DNA of 64,000 nucleotides, from assembly GCA_963678565.1 (NCBI GenBank), contig OY782875.1, positions 3,903,251 through 3,967,250 on the forward strand, given 5' to 3'. The notes beneath the pieces are model-generated. The model did not search any database, was not told the origin of the DNA, and was given only the letters and a program-made list of their open reading frames with translations. Positions 16,448 through 25,675 of this stretch are shown here, in pieces. Each line of letters begins with the position of its first letter. Positions within the stretch are counted from its first letter, which is position 1. Both the position numbers and the translations under genes were made by a program. Source of the stretch: SKHV01 sp963678565 (GTDB lineage Bacteria > Bacteroidota > Bacteroidia > Bacteroidales > Prolixibacteraceae).

Positions 16448-19342
16448 TTGAAAAAAGAAAAACCATCATATAAATTCATTATTGCGTTAACCGAACATCG
16501 TGTTTACGGAACAACACTAGCCCCGTATTTAATTACCCCCAACTCGATGGGCACCTTTTATACCATTAAATCGTTGGTAATAAAAGAGGAGCTGGAAACT
16601 TTTGAGTATCAATTTACGCCAATTGAGAAGCATTTGGTTGAAATTATTGATCGTTACAGCGATGACAACATTGCTCGAAAATTCTCTGGCAAGTATAGCG
16701 GTACCGAATTTTTCCAAAATATCGACAAAGACTTTTTCGATGAGAAAGTGAGTCCCTATATCGATGCACATATTGCCGATGCAATTGATGTGATTCTTGA
16801 AAACGACATTCCATTTTATCAAAAACCATCAAAATACATCAACGTTTACGATGAAGATCGAATTCGAATAGAACCGGAACTTTCGAAAGCAGTGTTTTGG
16901 TTCAAATTAACAAAAGAAGGTCTTTCCTACCATCTTAGAGTTGAACAACCCGATGGTCGTCAGATCAAAATCCTGCGGAAAGATCCAACCATTGTGGCAA
17001 ACATGCCCAGCCGATTACTTATTGGAAATAACCTTTATCGTTTTAACGATTTTTCCAGTAAAAAGTTGGTGCCATTTTTCACCAAAGAGGTGGTACAAAT
17101 TCCGAGTAGTGTTACCGATAAATACTTGAAGACATTTGTACTGAATACCATCAAAAATCAACACGTAAGAGCCGATGGTTTCAAAATTGCCGAAAGCAAT
17201 CCCAACATAAAAGCAATTATTGAAATTGAGGAAGACCTAAATTTGCGTCCAGTGCTACGTTTGTATTTTCAATACGGAAAGAAAAAATTCCCTGCAAATA
17301 CCGAAAGCCAGACCGAGGTAGAGCTTATTCAGCAAAACAACACATATACTTTCTTAAAATACCTTCGAAACGAAACCTGGGAAGAAAACCTCTTTGAAAT
17401 TCTAGATGAACTGGGTATTCAACTGAACGACAACATTCTTGTTAAAAAAGAAGATCGCAAATTAAATGATCGTGAACTTGGCTACGAAATGCTCAATTGG
17501 ATTAATGAATACAAAACTCAATTAGAAGAATTGGGATTTGAAATTGAACAACAACAAACATCGAAGAAATACTATACAGGAACACAAAAACTAAGCATCG
17601 ATATAAAAACCGAAAGCGACTGGTTCGATTTGTATGCAATGGTTGAATTTGGCGATTTTAAGTTTCCTTTCATCCGTTTGAAAAAACACATTGCAAAGGG
17701 ACAACGCGAGTTTGAACTTCCGAATGGAGAAATAGTAATTTTACCAATAGAATGGTTTAGCCAATTTAAAGAACTGTTGCCTTTTGCTGAGGGGAAGGAT
17801 GAAAATCTTAAATTTTCGAAATTTCATTTTCAACTTTTACAGGCCAATTTAAATGCAGAAACATTACAACAAATTGATAAGCTAAAGTCTCTGGACTTTA
17901 ACGATTATGAAAAAATAGCACCTCCCGGCAATTTAAATGCAACACTTCGAAATTATCAGGCCGATGGCTATTCGTGGATGAATTACCTCTATCAAAATAA
18001 TTTTGGGGGATGCTTGGCCGACGATATGGGACTTGGTAAAACATTGCAAACACTGGCAATGCTTCAGCGCCTAAAAGAAGAAAAGCTGGAAAAAGAGATT
18101 AAGGAACTGCCTGGAACTTTAATCGTTTTACCTACCTCGCTGGTCCATAACTGGAAAAATGAAATAAAAAAGTTTGCACCCGATTTAAAAGTATATCAAC
18201 ACACCGGTACCAGCCGAAAAAAGATGAGTAATTTTTCAGGAGTAGTTAACTATTACGATGTAATTATTACCACTTACGGCACCATGCGCAACGATATTGA
18301 GTTGCTTAAAACCGTTGAGTTTAACTATCTGATTTTAGATGAAAGTCAGTACATTAAAAATCCAACTTCAAAAACCTACAAAATGGTTTGCGAAGTAAAA
18401 TCGCAACATAAATTAGTATTAACAGGAACTCCAATCGAAAACTCGCTTTCCGATTTATGGTCGCAAATAAATTTTCTAAACAGAGGTCTCTTAGGGAGTT
18501 TCACCTTTTTCAAGAAAGAATTCATTGTTCCGATTGAAAAAAATGCGGATGAAGAAAAACAAAAACAGTTGAAAAATCTAATTTCGCCATTCATTCTTCG
18601 ACGTACCAAAAATGAAGTTGCGAAAGACTTGCCATCATTAACAGAGCAAGTGCGCGTTTGCAAAATGACAGAAACCCAAAGCAATTTATACGAAGAAGAA
18701 AAATCGGCAATTCGTAATTCCTTATTACAGAATTTCGACAAAATGGGGGTCGAAAAATCGGCTTTGTTGGTACTGCAAGGATTAACCCGACTTCGACAAT
18801 TGGCAAATCATCCAAACATGCTCCAAATGCAATCCGATTCGGGTAAATTTGAAGAAGTTATTCGAGTTCTAAAAAACTTGATCTCTGAAAAACACAAAGT
18901 GCTTATCTTCTCTTCGTTTGTTAAGTTATTGAACATTTTCAAAGACAAGTTTGAGCAAGAAAAATGGGATTACAGTCTTTTAACCGGGCAAACAAGAGAT
19001 CGAGAAGAAGTAATCAATCAATTTCAAACCGACGAAGAAAAACAGCTTTTTCTAATTTCCTTAAAAGCAGGAGGAGTTGGACTTAACTTGACCGCAGCCG
19101 ATTACATTTTCATACTTGATCCATGGTGGAACCCTGCAGCCGAATCGCAAGCCATCAACCGTGCGCACCGCATTGGGCAAAACAAAAAAGTATTTGTGTA
19201 TCGGTTTATTTCCGAAAAATCAATCGAAGAAAAAATCTCGCATCATCAACAACGAAAATCGGAATTGGCAGAATTATTTATCAACTCAAACAATCCATTT
19301 GAAGCCATCAACCGCGACGAAATTTTAAACTTATTCAGTTAA
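16448..19342 (+). CDS. SNF2-family DEAD/DEAH-like helicase
   Basis: A 964-residue protein starting with TTG (MKKEKPSYKF). The first ~490 residues are a long N-terminal region without a fold I recognise. Then comes the SNF2 ATPase: motif I DDMGLGKTLQ, motif II DESQ (a variant of DEAQ/DEAH), LTGTPIENSLSDLWSQ, and in the second lobe GGVGLNLTAADYIF and INRAHRIGQ. Bacterial SNF2/HepA-like enzymes move along DNA and may clear or recycle RNA polymerase. Position after a DksA-type gene fits a transcription-related role (inference). The stop lies 5 bases from the stop of the convergent hydrolase gene. Confidence 0.9.
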   Translation: MKKEKPSYKFIIALTEHRVYGTTLAPYLITPNSMGTFYTIKSLVIKEELETFEYQFTPIEKHLVEIIDRYSDDNIARKFSGKYSGTEFFQNIDKDFFDEKVSPYIDAHIADAIDVILENDIPFYQKPSKYINVYDEDRIRIEPELSKAVFWFKLTKEGLSYHLRVEQPDGRQIKILRKDPTIVANMPSRLLIGNNLYRFNDFSSKKLVPFFTKEVVQIPSSVTDKYLKTFVLNTIKNQHVRADGFKIAESNPNIKAIIEIEEDLNLRPVLRLYFQYGKKKFPANTESQTEVELIQQNNTYTFLKYLRNETWEENLFEILDELGIQLNDNILVKKEDRKLNDRELGYEMLNWINEYKTQLEELGFEIEQQQTSKKYYTGTQKLSIDIKTESDWFDLYAMVEFGDFKFPFIRLKKHIAKGQREFELPNGEIVILPIEWFSQFKELLPFAEGKDENLKFSKFHFQLLQANLNAETLQQIDKLKSLDFNDYEKIAPPGNLNATLRNYQADGYSWMNYLYQNNFGGCLADDMGLGKTLQTLAMLQRLKEEKLEKEIKELPGTLIVLPTSLVHNWKNEIKKFAPDLKVYQHTGTSRKKMSNFSGVVNYYDVIITTYGTMRNDIELLKTVEFNYLILDESQYIKNPTSKTYKMVCEVKSQHKLVLTGTPIENSLSDLWSQINFLNRGLLGSFTFFKKEFIVPIEKNADEEKQKQLKNLISPFILRRTKNEVAKDLPSLTEQVRVCKMTETQSNLYEEEKSAIRNSLLQNFDKMGVEKSALLVLQGLTRLRQLANHPNMLQMQSDSGKFEEVIRVLKNLISEKHKVLIFSSFVKLLNIFKDKFEQEKWDYSLLTGQTRDREEVINQFQTDEEKQLFLISLKAGGVGLNLTAADYIFILDPWWNPAAESQAINRAHRIGQNKKVFVYRFISEKSIEEKISHHQQRKSELAELFINSNNPFEAINRDEILNLFS

Positions 19343-19347
19343 TTTAT

Positions 19348-20112
19348 TTACAAATTCATCAATATTGGTTTCTCAAACTCAACCCACTTTTTATAGCCGG
19401 ATTCGTTTAAATGCAAACCATCTTTAGTAAGTTCTTTGATAAGTCGACCTTCTTCATCAGAAAATAATTTATGAAAATCGATCAAGGTATAAACTCCATC
19501 GTCTTTATGCTTTCGAAGGAGTGCATTCACTTCTAAAATTTCAGCTTTCAGAAAATCTCTACGAGTTGGCATCACTGTGCGTACATAAATTTTAGTATCG
19601 GGCAATTTACGATGAAGTTTACGTGTAATTTTCAGAATGTTCTTTCCAACAAATTCGGCAGATGGAATTATTTTATCGTACTGAATCGTTTCCCTCTTTT
19701 CCAATTCATGATGAATATTATACAAATCGTTAATTCCAATCAAAATAAAAATGGCTTTTGGTTCAAAATATACGAGCTCGTCTAAACGCTCTAAAACGCC
19801 ACTGCTTACATCGCCAGCAATTCCTCTATTCCTGATGTGATCGATGCCAAAACGCTCGCTCCAATTGCGCCCTTGTTCAGTAATGCTATTACCAACAAAA
19901 ACAATTTCGCCTTCTTGTAATGGTTCATTTTTAAACGACTGAATTCTCGATCGGTAATGTTTTTGCGTCCAGGTATTATGGTAACGAGTTACAACTTCTT
20001 TTGTAGGATACAATTTATCAAGCTGCTTTTCTGTCACTTCGTTTTTTTGCCCATATATGGCAAGCGAAAAAACAAGAAATACCGCAATTGAAAGCAATGA
20101 ATTTTTCATCAT
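19348..20112 (-). CDS. Secreted SGNH/GDSL-family hydrolase
   Basis: A 254-residue esterase-type protein with signal peptide (ending AIYGQ). SGNH blocks: block I GNSITEQGR (catalytic Ser), block II near GIAGD (Gly), block III GINDLY (Asn), block V DGLHLNESGY (Asp and His). These enzymes remove acyl groups from polysaccharides or lipids in the envelope or outside. No carbohydrate genes lie nearby to name a substrate. The ATG at 20112 is followed at once by a second ATG at 20109; either may be used. Confidence 0.88.
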   Translation of the reverse strand: MMKNSLLSIAVFLVFSLAIYGQKNEVTEKQLDKLYPTKEVVTRYHNTWTQKHYRSRIQSFKNEPLQEGEIVFVGNSITEQGRNWSERFGIDHIRNRGIAGDVSSGVLERLDELVYFEPKAIFILIGINDLYNIHHELEKRETIQYDKIIPSAEFVGKNILKITRKLHRKLPDTKIYVRTVMPTRRDFLKAEILEVNALLRKHKDDGVYTLIDFHKLFSDEEGRLIKELTKDGLHLNESGYKKWVEFEKPILMNL

Positions 20113-20245
20113 AAGATTTCGAAATTAATAAGCTATAAAGATATCACAATTCAACCTTTCAAAAACGTTTTTTTCATTTTTACAGCAGTAGTCCATAAAT
20201 TTGAAAATATGTTTACAAAAATCTGCTATTTTTACCTTCAAATCA

Positions 20246-21025
20246 ATGGAAATGGAAAAACTTACAATAATTAAAGTAGGCGGTAAAATTGTTGAAGAAG
20301 AAGATTCGTTAAAAGATCTTCTTGATGACTTCAGTCGTATTTCAGGAAATAAAATTTTAGTTCATGGTGGAGGACGATCAGCAACGGCGATGGCATCGAA
20401 ACTAGGAATTGAAACTAAGATGGTTGACGGCCGAAGAATCACCGACAAGCCTATGCTTGATGTTGTAACCATGGTTTATGCAGGCTTGGTAAACAAAAAT
20501 ATCGTTGCCGGTTTGCAAGCAAAAGGATGTAATGCCATTGGTTTATCTGGTACCGATTTAGATATAATCAGAGCTATCAAACGCCCCGTAAAAGAAATTG
20601 ACTACGGTTTTGTGGGCGATGTAATAAACGTAAATACCTTAGAATTGCGCATGCTTTTATCGCAAGGTGTTAGTCCGGTTTTGGCTCCTCTCACTCACGA
20701 TGGTAAAGGACTTATGTTGAATACTAATGCCGATACGATTGCTTCGGAATTAGCGATTGCCTTTAGCGAACACTTTGACGTTAATTTAATTTATTGCTTC
20801 GAAAAACCGGGAGTTCTTTCCAATCCCGATGATGATAGTTCTGTAATTTCAGAGCTAAACCAAGAAGATTACAAAGCCTACAAAGCAGATGGAACTATTG
20901 CTGCAGGCATGATACCGAAACTAGACAATGCATTTGCGTCGCTACACAATGGTGTGAGTCGGGTTTTAATTACAAAAGCCTCTACCCTTACGCATCATGG
21001 AGGCGGAACAAGAGTTACACTATAA
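20246..21025 (+). CDS. argB: Acetylglutamate (or succinylglutamate) kinase
   Basis: Second step of arginine synthesis: phosphorylation of N-acylglutamate. The protein is about 259 residues from ATG 20246 (a second ATG at 20252 gives MEKLTIIKVGGK). A TTG at 20201 would add an unlikely tail. Amino acid kinase motifs: IIKVGGKIV, VHGGGRSATAMASKLG, NTNADTIASELA, AAGMIPKLDNA. In Bacteroidia the acyl group can be succinyl, which sequence alone cannot decide. The arg operon is not present around it; only rocD, 5 kb upstream, is metabolically related. Confidence 0.93.
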   Translation: MEMEKLTIIKVGGKIVEEEDSLKDLLDDFSRISGNKILVHGGGRSATAMASKLGIETKMVDGRRITDKPMLDVVTMVYAGLVNKNIVAGLQAKGCNAIGLSGTDLDIIRAIKRPVKEIDYGFVGDVINVNTLELRMLLSQGVSPVLAPLTHDGKGLMLNTNADTIASELAIAFSEHFDVNLIYCFEKPGVLSNPDDDSSVISELNQEDYKAYKADGTIAAGMIPKLDNAFASLHNGVSRVLITKASTLTHHGGGTRVTL

Positions 21026-21081
21026 TATTTCAATTTGAAATTGAAGCGCAACATTCACTTCTCAAAAAGTGTTTCTTAAAC

Positions 21082-21801
21082 ATGAATTTAGTCCGCATCA
21101 ATAAATATTTGAGCGAAGTTGGCTATTGCTCGCGCAGAGCAGCCGATAAGTTGCTAGAAGAGGGCAGAATTACCATCGATGGCAAAAAGCCCGAACATGG
21201 TACAAAGGTCTCTTCCGAATCGGAAATTCGGGTAGATGGAGAATTAATTCAAAAACCAAGCGAAGAGTTTACCTATATTGCATTCAACAAACCCGTTGGA
21301 ATTGTGTGTACCACTGATACAAAAGTTGAAAAAGATAATATCGTAGATTTCATCAATCATCCTAAACGAATCTTTCCGATAGGAAGACTGGATAAACCTT
21401 CTGAAGGGCTAATCCTACTAACCAACGATGGCGATATCGTAAATAAAATATTACGCGCTCGAAATAATCATGAAAAAGAATATATTGTAGATGTGAATCG
21501 CCCAGTTACCAAAGATTTCATCCATAAAATGTCGAATGGCATTCCAATTTTAGGAGTTACTACCCGCAAATGTAAAGTACAACAATTAGGACGTTTTCAA
21601 TTTAAAATAGTACTTACCCAAGGTCTTAATCGCCAAATCAGAAGAATGTGTGAATACCTGAATTATAAAGTAGTAAAATTAAAACGCGTCAGGATCATGA
21701 ATATTAATTTGGATGTTCCCATTGGCAAATGGAGAAACCTAACTGACACAGAATTGAAGCAATTAAACCAACTAATTGCCCCTTCTTCAAAAACTCATTA
21801 A
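21082..21801 (+). CDS. rluF: 23S rRNA pseudouridine synthase, RluF-like
   Basis: A 239-residue pseudouridine synthase of the RsuA/RluB/RluE/RluF family. An S4 RNA-binding domain covers residues 1-60 (RINKYLSEVGYCSRRAADKLL). The catalytic motif GRLDKPSEGLILLTNDG holds the Asp nucleophile, and the RQIRRMCEYLNYKV motif follows. This combination is closest to RluF, which modifies position 2604 of 23S rRNA in E. coli. It begins 56 bases after argB, possibly in the same transcript. Family certain; exact target probable. Confidence 0.88.
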   Translation: MNLVRINKYLSEVGYCSRRAADKLLEEGRITIDGKKPEHGTKVSSESEIRVDGELIQKPSEEFTYIAFNKPVGIVCTTDTKVEKDNIVDFINHPKRIFPIGRLDKPSEGLILLTNDGDIVNKILRARNNHEKEYIVDVNRPVTKDFIHKMSNGIPILGVTTRKCKVQQLGRFQFKIVLTQGLNRQIRRMCEYLNYKVVKLKRVRIMNINLDVPIGKWRNLTDTELKQLNQLIAPSSKTH

Positions 21802-21929
21802 AAATTGTATATATAATTTGCTTTAAGTACATAAATAACAACATCAACCGAACAAATTTATAAAAATCATGTTAGGAGATATTATGCAGTTTAGTATAAA
21901 ACTAAAATACACTGCTTTAATCGATCAAC

Positions 21930-22154
21930 ATGAAGTCAGAAAATTTTAAAAAATATGTTTGGGGGATAATTTTATTATTATCATTGGGTGCTTGCTCAAG
22001 TGTAAAACCCTATCAGAAAGCATATCTTAATGATGAAGATATGGAACTAGCTAACAGAAATGTTGGAAGTATCGAATCGGGATTCCAAGCATACCGCGAA
22101 GGAGCTTCGGGTGCTGAAAGCGGAAAAATTGGAGGTGGTTGTGGATGTAATTAA
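21930..22154 (+). CDS. DUF4266 small lipoprotein
   Basis: A 74-residue lipoprotein with signal and lipobox LLLSLGACSS (Cys22). The mature part is short and ends in GGGCGCN, the C-terminal signature I associate with DUF4266, preceded by EGASGAESGK. It is the first gene of the DUF4266-DUF3570-DUF2271-thioredoxin-ApbE cluster and overlaps the next gene by 14 bases. The function is unknown; the conserved Cys tail suggests redox or metal binding. See the cluster finding. Confidence 0.82.
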   Translation: MKSENFKKYVWGIILLLSLGACSSVKPYQKAYLNDEDMELANRNVGSIESGFQAYREGASGAESGKIGGGCGCN

Positions 22155-23385
22155 GATCATATTAGCACTGCTGCTGTTTTCGCCGCTTTTAACTTTTGCA
22201 CAAAAGGAAAACTCAAAATACAACATTGGAGAGGTAGAAATTGATATTTTAAACAGTTATTACCAACAAGATGGCGAACATTCTGCAGTAGAAGGTGGAA
22301 TCGGTACACAAGAATTGACTGATTTTGTGAATACCATCAAAATCAACATCCCTTACGATTCGGTAAATACAATAAGTTTAGATGCAAGTTACGACACCTA
22401 TACTTCTGCGTCAACTGCCATGATTGATTGGACTGTTTCGGGTCCATCACATAGCGACGAAAGAACCTATGCAAATTTACATTACTCAAGAATTATAAAA
22501 AACGATCAAACGATATCTTTGGGAGGTGGTTTTTCGAGCGAGTGGGATGTTCTTTCACTTTCGACATCGGCAGGTTGGCAAAAGGCATTCAACAACGAAA
22601 ACAATATTTTAGGTTTTGATGTAAACTACCTTCACGATAACTGGAGTTTGATTTATCCAACAGAATTAAGAGCATCATTCAAAAGTGGGAATGGGCTTGA
22701 AACCGATATTCGTCAAACCCTAGGTTTGAATACAAGCTATTCATTTGTGATTAATCGAAAAATGCAGGCACAGCTTGTTTATAATCTAACGGCTCAATTT
22801 GGGCTTTTATCAACTCCATTCCATCGGGTATTTTTTGCAACAGACACAACCGGTTGGAATTTTGAACTCGATCGAATCAAAAGGTTACCTGATAATTTAG
22901 TTGATCGAGACATCGAAAGGTTACCGAATGAGAAATTCAAGCATGCATTTGCAGTTCGAACGTCCAACTATATTAGCAGCTGGCTAGTGGTTCGTTCCTT
23001 TTACCGTTATTATTTCGACTCGTTTGGAATTAATGCGCATACTGTTTCCTTAGAGTTTCCAATAAAACCAACACGGTTTATTTCAATGTATCCATTCTAT
23101 AGATTTCACACGCAAACTGCCGCCTCATATTTTGCTCCTTTTTTTGAACACACAACTGATGAAACCTATTACACTTCAGATTACGATCTATCAGCATTTA
23201 GTAGTCACAAATATGGAGTAGGTATAAAATATTCCCCTGCTTTAGGAATTATTTCTTTAAAAGAATTTCCTTTTCAACAACGGACAAGTACGTTCAAGTC
23301 AATTGAATTACGAGTTGGGAAATATAGTCGAAGCGACGGTCTAAGCTCCTTCATCATTAGTAGTGGCTTAAGCTTTTCATTTTAA
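22141..23385 (+). CDS. DUF3570 outer-membrane-type protein
   Basis: A 414-residue protein with signal peptide (IKIILALLLFSPLLTFAQ) and a long array of amphipathic strands ending in aromatic SGLSFSF, as in outer membrane beta-barrels. The start is taken as GTG at 22141, preceded by GGAGG at 22131-22135; a longer frame from 22060 would run through the coding part of the upstream gene. The family is DUF3570, typically next to DUF4266 and ApbE. A role in passing a secreted redox partner or electrons across the outer membrane is inference. Confidence 0.82.
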   Translation: MDVIKIILALLLFSPLLTFAQKENSKYNIGEVEIDILNSYYQQDGEHSAVEGGIGTQELTDFVNTIKINIPYDSVNTISLDASYDTYTSASTAMIDWTVSGPSHSDERTYANLHYSRIIKNDQTISLGGGFSSEWDVLSLSTSAGWQKAFNNENNILGFDVNYLHDNWSLIYPTELRASFKSGNGLETDIRQTLGLNTSYSFVINRKMQAQLVYNLTAQFGLLSTPFHRVFFATDTTGWNFELDRIKRLPDNLVDRDIERLPNEKFKHAFAVRTSNYISSWLVVRSFYRYYFDSFGINAHTVSLEFPIKPTRFISMYPFYRFHTQTAASYFAPFFEHTTDETYYTSDYDLSAFSSHKYGVGIKYSPALGIISLKEFPFQQRTSTFKSIELRVGKYSRSDGLSSFIISSGLSFSF

Positions 23386-23407
23386 ACAAAATCAAAAACT
23401 ACTATTT

Positions 23408-24181
23408 ATGAAGAAATTAGTCCTATTAGTCCTATTGATATTTTCGCTTAATAAATTTTATGCTCAAGAACTTAATATGGAATTTACAACCATTCCACTC
23501 GATGGAATGAAATACAGTCCGAGTCATATTTTAGCCATTTGGATTACCAATGATGCAGGCATTTATCAAAAAACATTAATGGTTTATGCCGATATGCGAA
23601 TTGGCTACCTTACAAACTGGAATTCGCAAACAGGTGGCGACAAGGTGGATGCCATTACTGGGCCAACTCTCCATTCACACCAAACACGTAATGTTAGCTG
23701 GGATTTAAAGAACATCTTTGGGAATGTTGTTCCCGATGGAAATTACAACATCAATATTGAAATGACTAGCGATGATTTTTCGGGGCCTTACAGAATGATC
23801 ACTTTTACAAAAGGGGCTGATAATTTCACATTAACTCCTAGCGACAATGACTTTTTAAAAGACATAACCATTAACTACAACAGTGGAGTTGCGGCGGCGA
23901 AGTCAACCGATATTGAAAGTGACTATTTAACTATTTATCCAAATCCGGCTTCTTCTGCTTTGGCACAAATGAAAGTGAAACTTTTGAAAGACTCGCCCAG
24001 CTCAATTCAAATTTTAGATTTAGCAGGAAAAACAATAAATTCTGAAAATAAAACTTTGAAAAAGGGTCAAAACAAAATAAACCTAAGCAACTTAGTTTCG
24101 GAACTAAAGGCTGGAACTTACATGATACAAGTTGAAACAAACCATTATAAAATTGCAAAACCTTTAATTCTTAGAAAATGA
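23408..24181 (+). CDS. DUF2271 protein with T9SS C-terminal sorting domain
   Basis: A 257-residue exported protein (signal ending KFYAQ). Residues ~20-150 match DUF2271, with the motif VDAITGPTLHS at residues 80-90 and WDLKN afterwards. That motif resembles the flavin-attachment motif DxxTGAT recognised by ApbE, with Ala replaced by Pro; Thr87 would be the flavin-bearing residue. Residues ~178-257 are a type IX secretion sorting domain (YPNPASS, then KAGTYMIQV and a basic end), so the protein should be moved to the cell surface. It overlaps the thioredoxin gene by 4 bases (ATGA). Confidence 0.83.
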   Translation: MKKLVLLVLLIFSLNKFYAQELNMEFTTIPLDGMKYSPSHILAIWITNDAGIYQKTLMVYADMRIGYLTNWNSQTGGDKVDAITGPTLHSHQTRNVSWDLKNIFGNVVPDGNYNINIEMTSDDFSGPYRMITFTKGADNFTLTPSDNDFLKDITINYNSGVAAAKSTDIESDYLTIYPNPASSALAQMKVKLLKDSPSSIQILDLAGKTINSENKTLKKGQNKINLSNLVSELKAGTYMIQVETNHYKIAKPLILRK

Positions 24182-24624
24182 AACTTTTAAAACTAATTCT
24201 AATATTTTCGGGCGTCCTTACTATTCATGCATCGTTTGGGCAAAAAGCTTTAAAATGGGAAAACGATTTCGAAACAGCGAAACATATTGCGAAGGAATTT
24301 GATAAGCCCATGATCTTATTATTCTCAGGTTCCGATTGGTGTAAGCCTTGTATCAAGTTAAAAACATACATTTTGGAAAGCGACGAATTTATTGATTATT
24401 CTTCGAAATTTGTGCTTTACAATGCTGATTTTCCATATCGAATCAAACAATCGAAAGCACTGAAAAAACAAAACGAGGAGCTAGCTGAAAAATACAATCC
24501 CAAAGGAGAATTTCCGAAAGTTGTTTACATTGATAAAGATGGAAAGCCACTTGGTTCTACCGGTTTAATCGACTGCTCACCTGCCGACTACATTCAAAAA
24601 ATTGAGGAGATCCTTCAACCATAG
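24178..24624 (+). CDS. Exported thioredoxin-family protein
   Basis: A 148-residue protein with signal peptide (ending HASFGQ) and a thioredoxin fold with the site SDWCKPC, typical of the DUF255/thioredoxin_7-like secreted group. It should act in the periplasm, keeping cysteines of neighbours such as the DUF4266 tail reduced, or donating electrons. Translation is coupled to the DUF2271 gene through ATGA. Fold certain; partner inferred. Confidence 0.85.
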   Translation: MKLLKLILIFSGVLTIHASFGQKALKWENDFETAKHIAKEFDKPMILLFSGSDWCKPCIKLKTYILESDEFIDYSSKFVLYNADFPYRIKQSKALKKQNEELAEKYNPKGEFPKVVYIDKDGKPLGSTGLIDCSPADYIQKIEEILQP

Positions 24625-24674
24625 CTTTTTTAGCTTCTAAAAAAATTGTAATATCGAATTGAAAACAAACCACT

Positions 24675-25675
24675 ATGAGATTTCTAATTTCGATATTACT
24701 TCAATTACTTTTCTGCACCACTTTATGGGCACAAAATTATAGTGCTGACACCACCTTACTGCTGATGGGAACCCGATTTGAATTGGCAGCCATTAGCAAC
24801 TCAAAAGAAAATTCTGAAGTTGCGGTATTAGCAGGAATTGAGGAAATTAAAAGAATTGAAACCTTAATATCCTCACATCAAAATACAAGTATAACCGCAT
24901 TAATTAATCGAAACGCTGGAATTAAACCGGTACAAGTTTCTGAAGAGTATTTTCAATTTATATCGCGTTGTAAAAGGCTTTCTCAATTAACCGATGGCGC
25001 TTTCGACATTAGCTTCGATCCGATTTATCAACTGTATCGCTTCGATGGAAGTATGAAGGCGCTACCTCCAACCGATTCGATAAAAAAATACCAGCAACTA
25101 ATTGGATTCGAACACATTGAAATAAATGAGGAGAAGTATTCTGTTTTCTTAAAAAAGAGAGGAATGAGCATTGGATTTGGCGCAATTGGCAAAGGCTATG
25201 CTGCCAACCGAGCAAAGCTAATTATGCTTCAAAAAGGAGCGCATAGTGGCTTTGCAAACGCTTCGGGCGATATACTATTTTGGGGAAATAATATTATTGA
25301 CGAACTATGGAACGTAGCAATTGCCTCTCCGTTTAATAAAAATGAAATTGTTGGTAATTTAAAAGTAAGCAGCATGGCCGTTGTAACCTCAGGAAACTAT
25401 GAGAAAAACTCACGGTTGATGGAAAGAAGTATTCTCATATCATCGATCCCAAAACTGGGTATCCGGTTGAAGAAACAGTTTCGGTTTCGGTATTTTGTCC
25501 CGATGCCGAACTTTCTGATGGTTTAGCCACAGCTGTTTCGGTTTTAGGAATTACAACAGGATTAAAACTCATCAATAATTTAGAAGGTGTTGAGTGTTTA
25601 ATTATCGACTCAAAAGGAGCGTTGCATCAATCCAATAATCTTGAAATAAATCTTTTGAAAAAGAAAAATGACTAA
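24675..25675 (+). pseudogene. apbE: ApbE FAD:protein FMN transferase, interrupted by a one-base frameshift
   Basis: ApbE moves FMN from FAD to a Thr/Ser of exported proteins. The N-terminal 235 residues read normally: signal peptide ending WAQ, LLLMGTRFEL, GAFDISFDP, GFGAIGKGYA, SGNYEK. At 25404-25408 the frame is lost in an AAAAA run; a sixth A would continue as LTVDGKKYSHIIDPKTGYPV and run to the stop at 25675. The last part includes the family motif HIIDPKTGYP and SDGLATA, so nothing else has decayed. As printed, the frame ends at 25526. A sequencing error is more likely than a true null allele. The restored stop overlaps the next ATG by 8 bases. Confidence 0.88.

Noticed and set aside
21870..21950. 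26-codon frame starting MLGDIMQFSIK before the DUF4266 gene
   Set aside because: No Cys or leader-like pattern, overlaps the next gene start, and nothing in the context calls for a peptide.
24610..24660. Terminator between the thioredoxin and apbE genes
   Set aside because: The only pairing is TTTTTTAG/CTAAAAAA, almost pure A-T with a 3-base loop; too weak to call.
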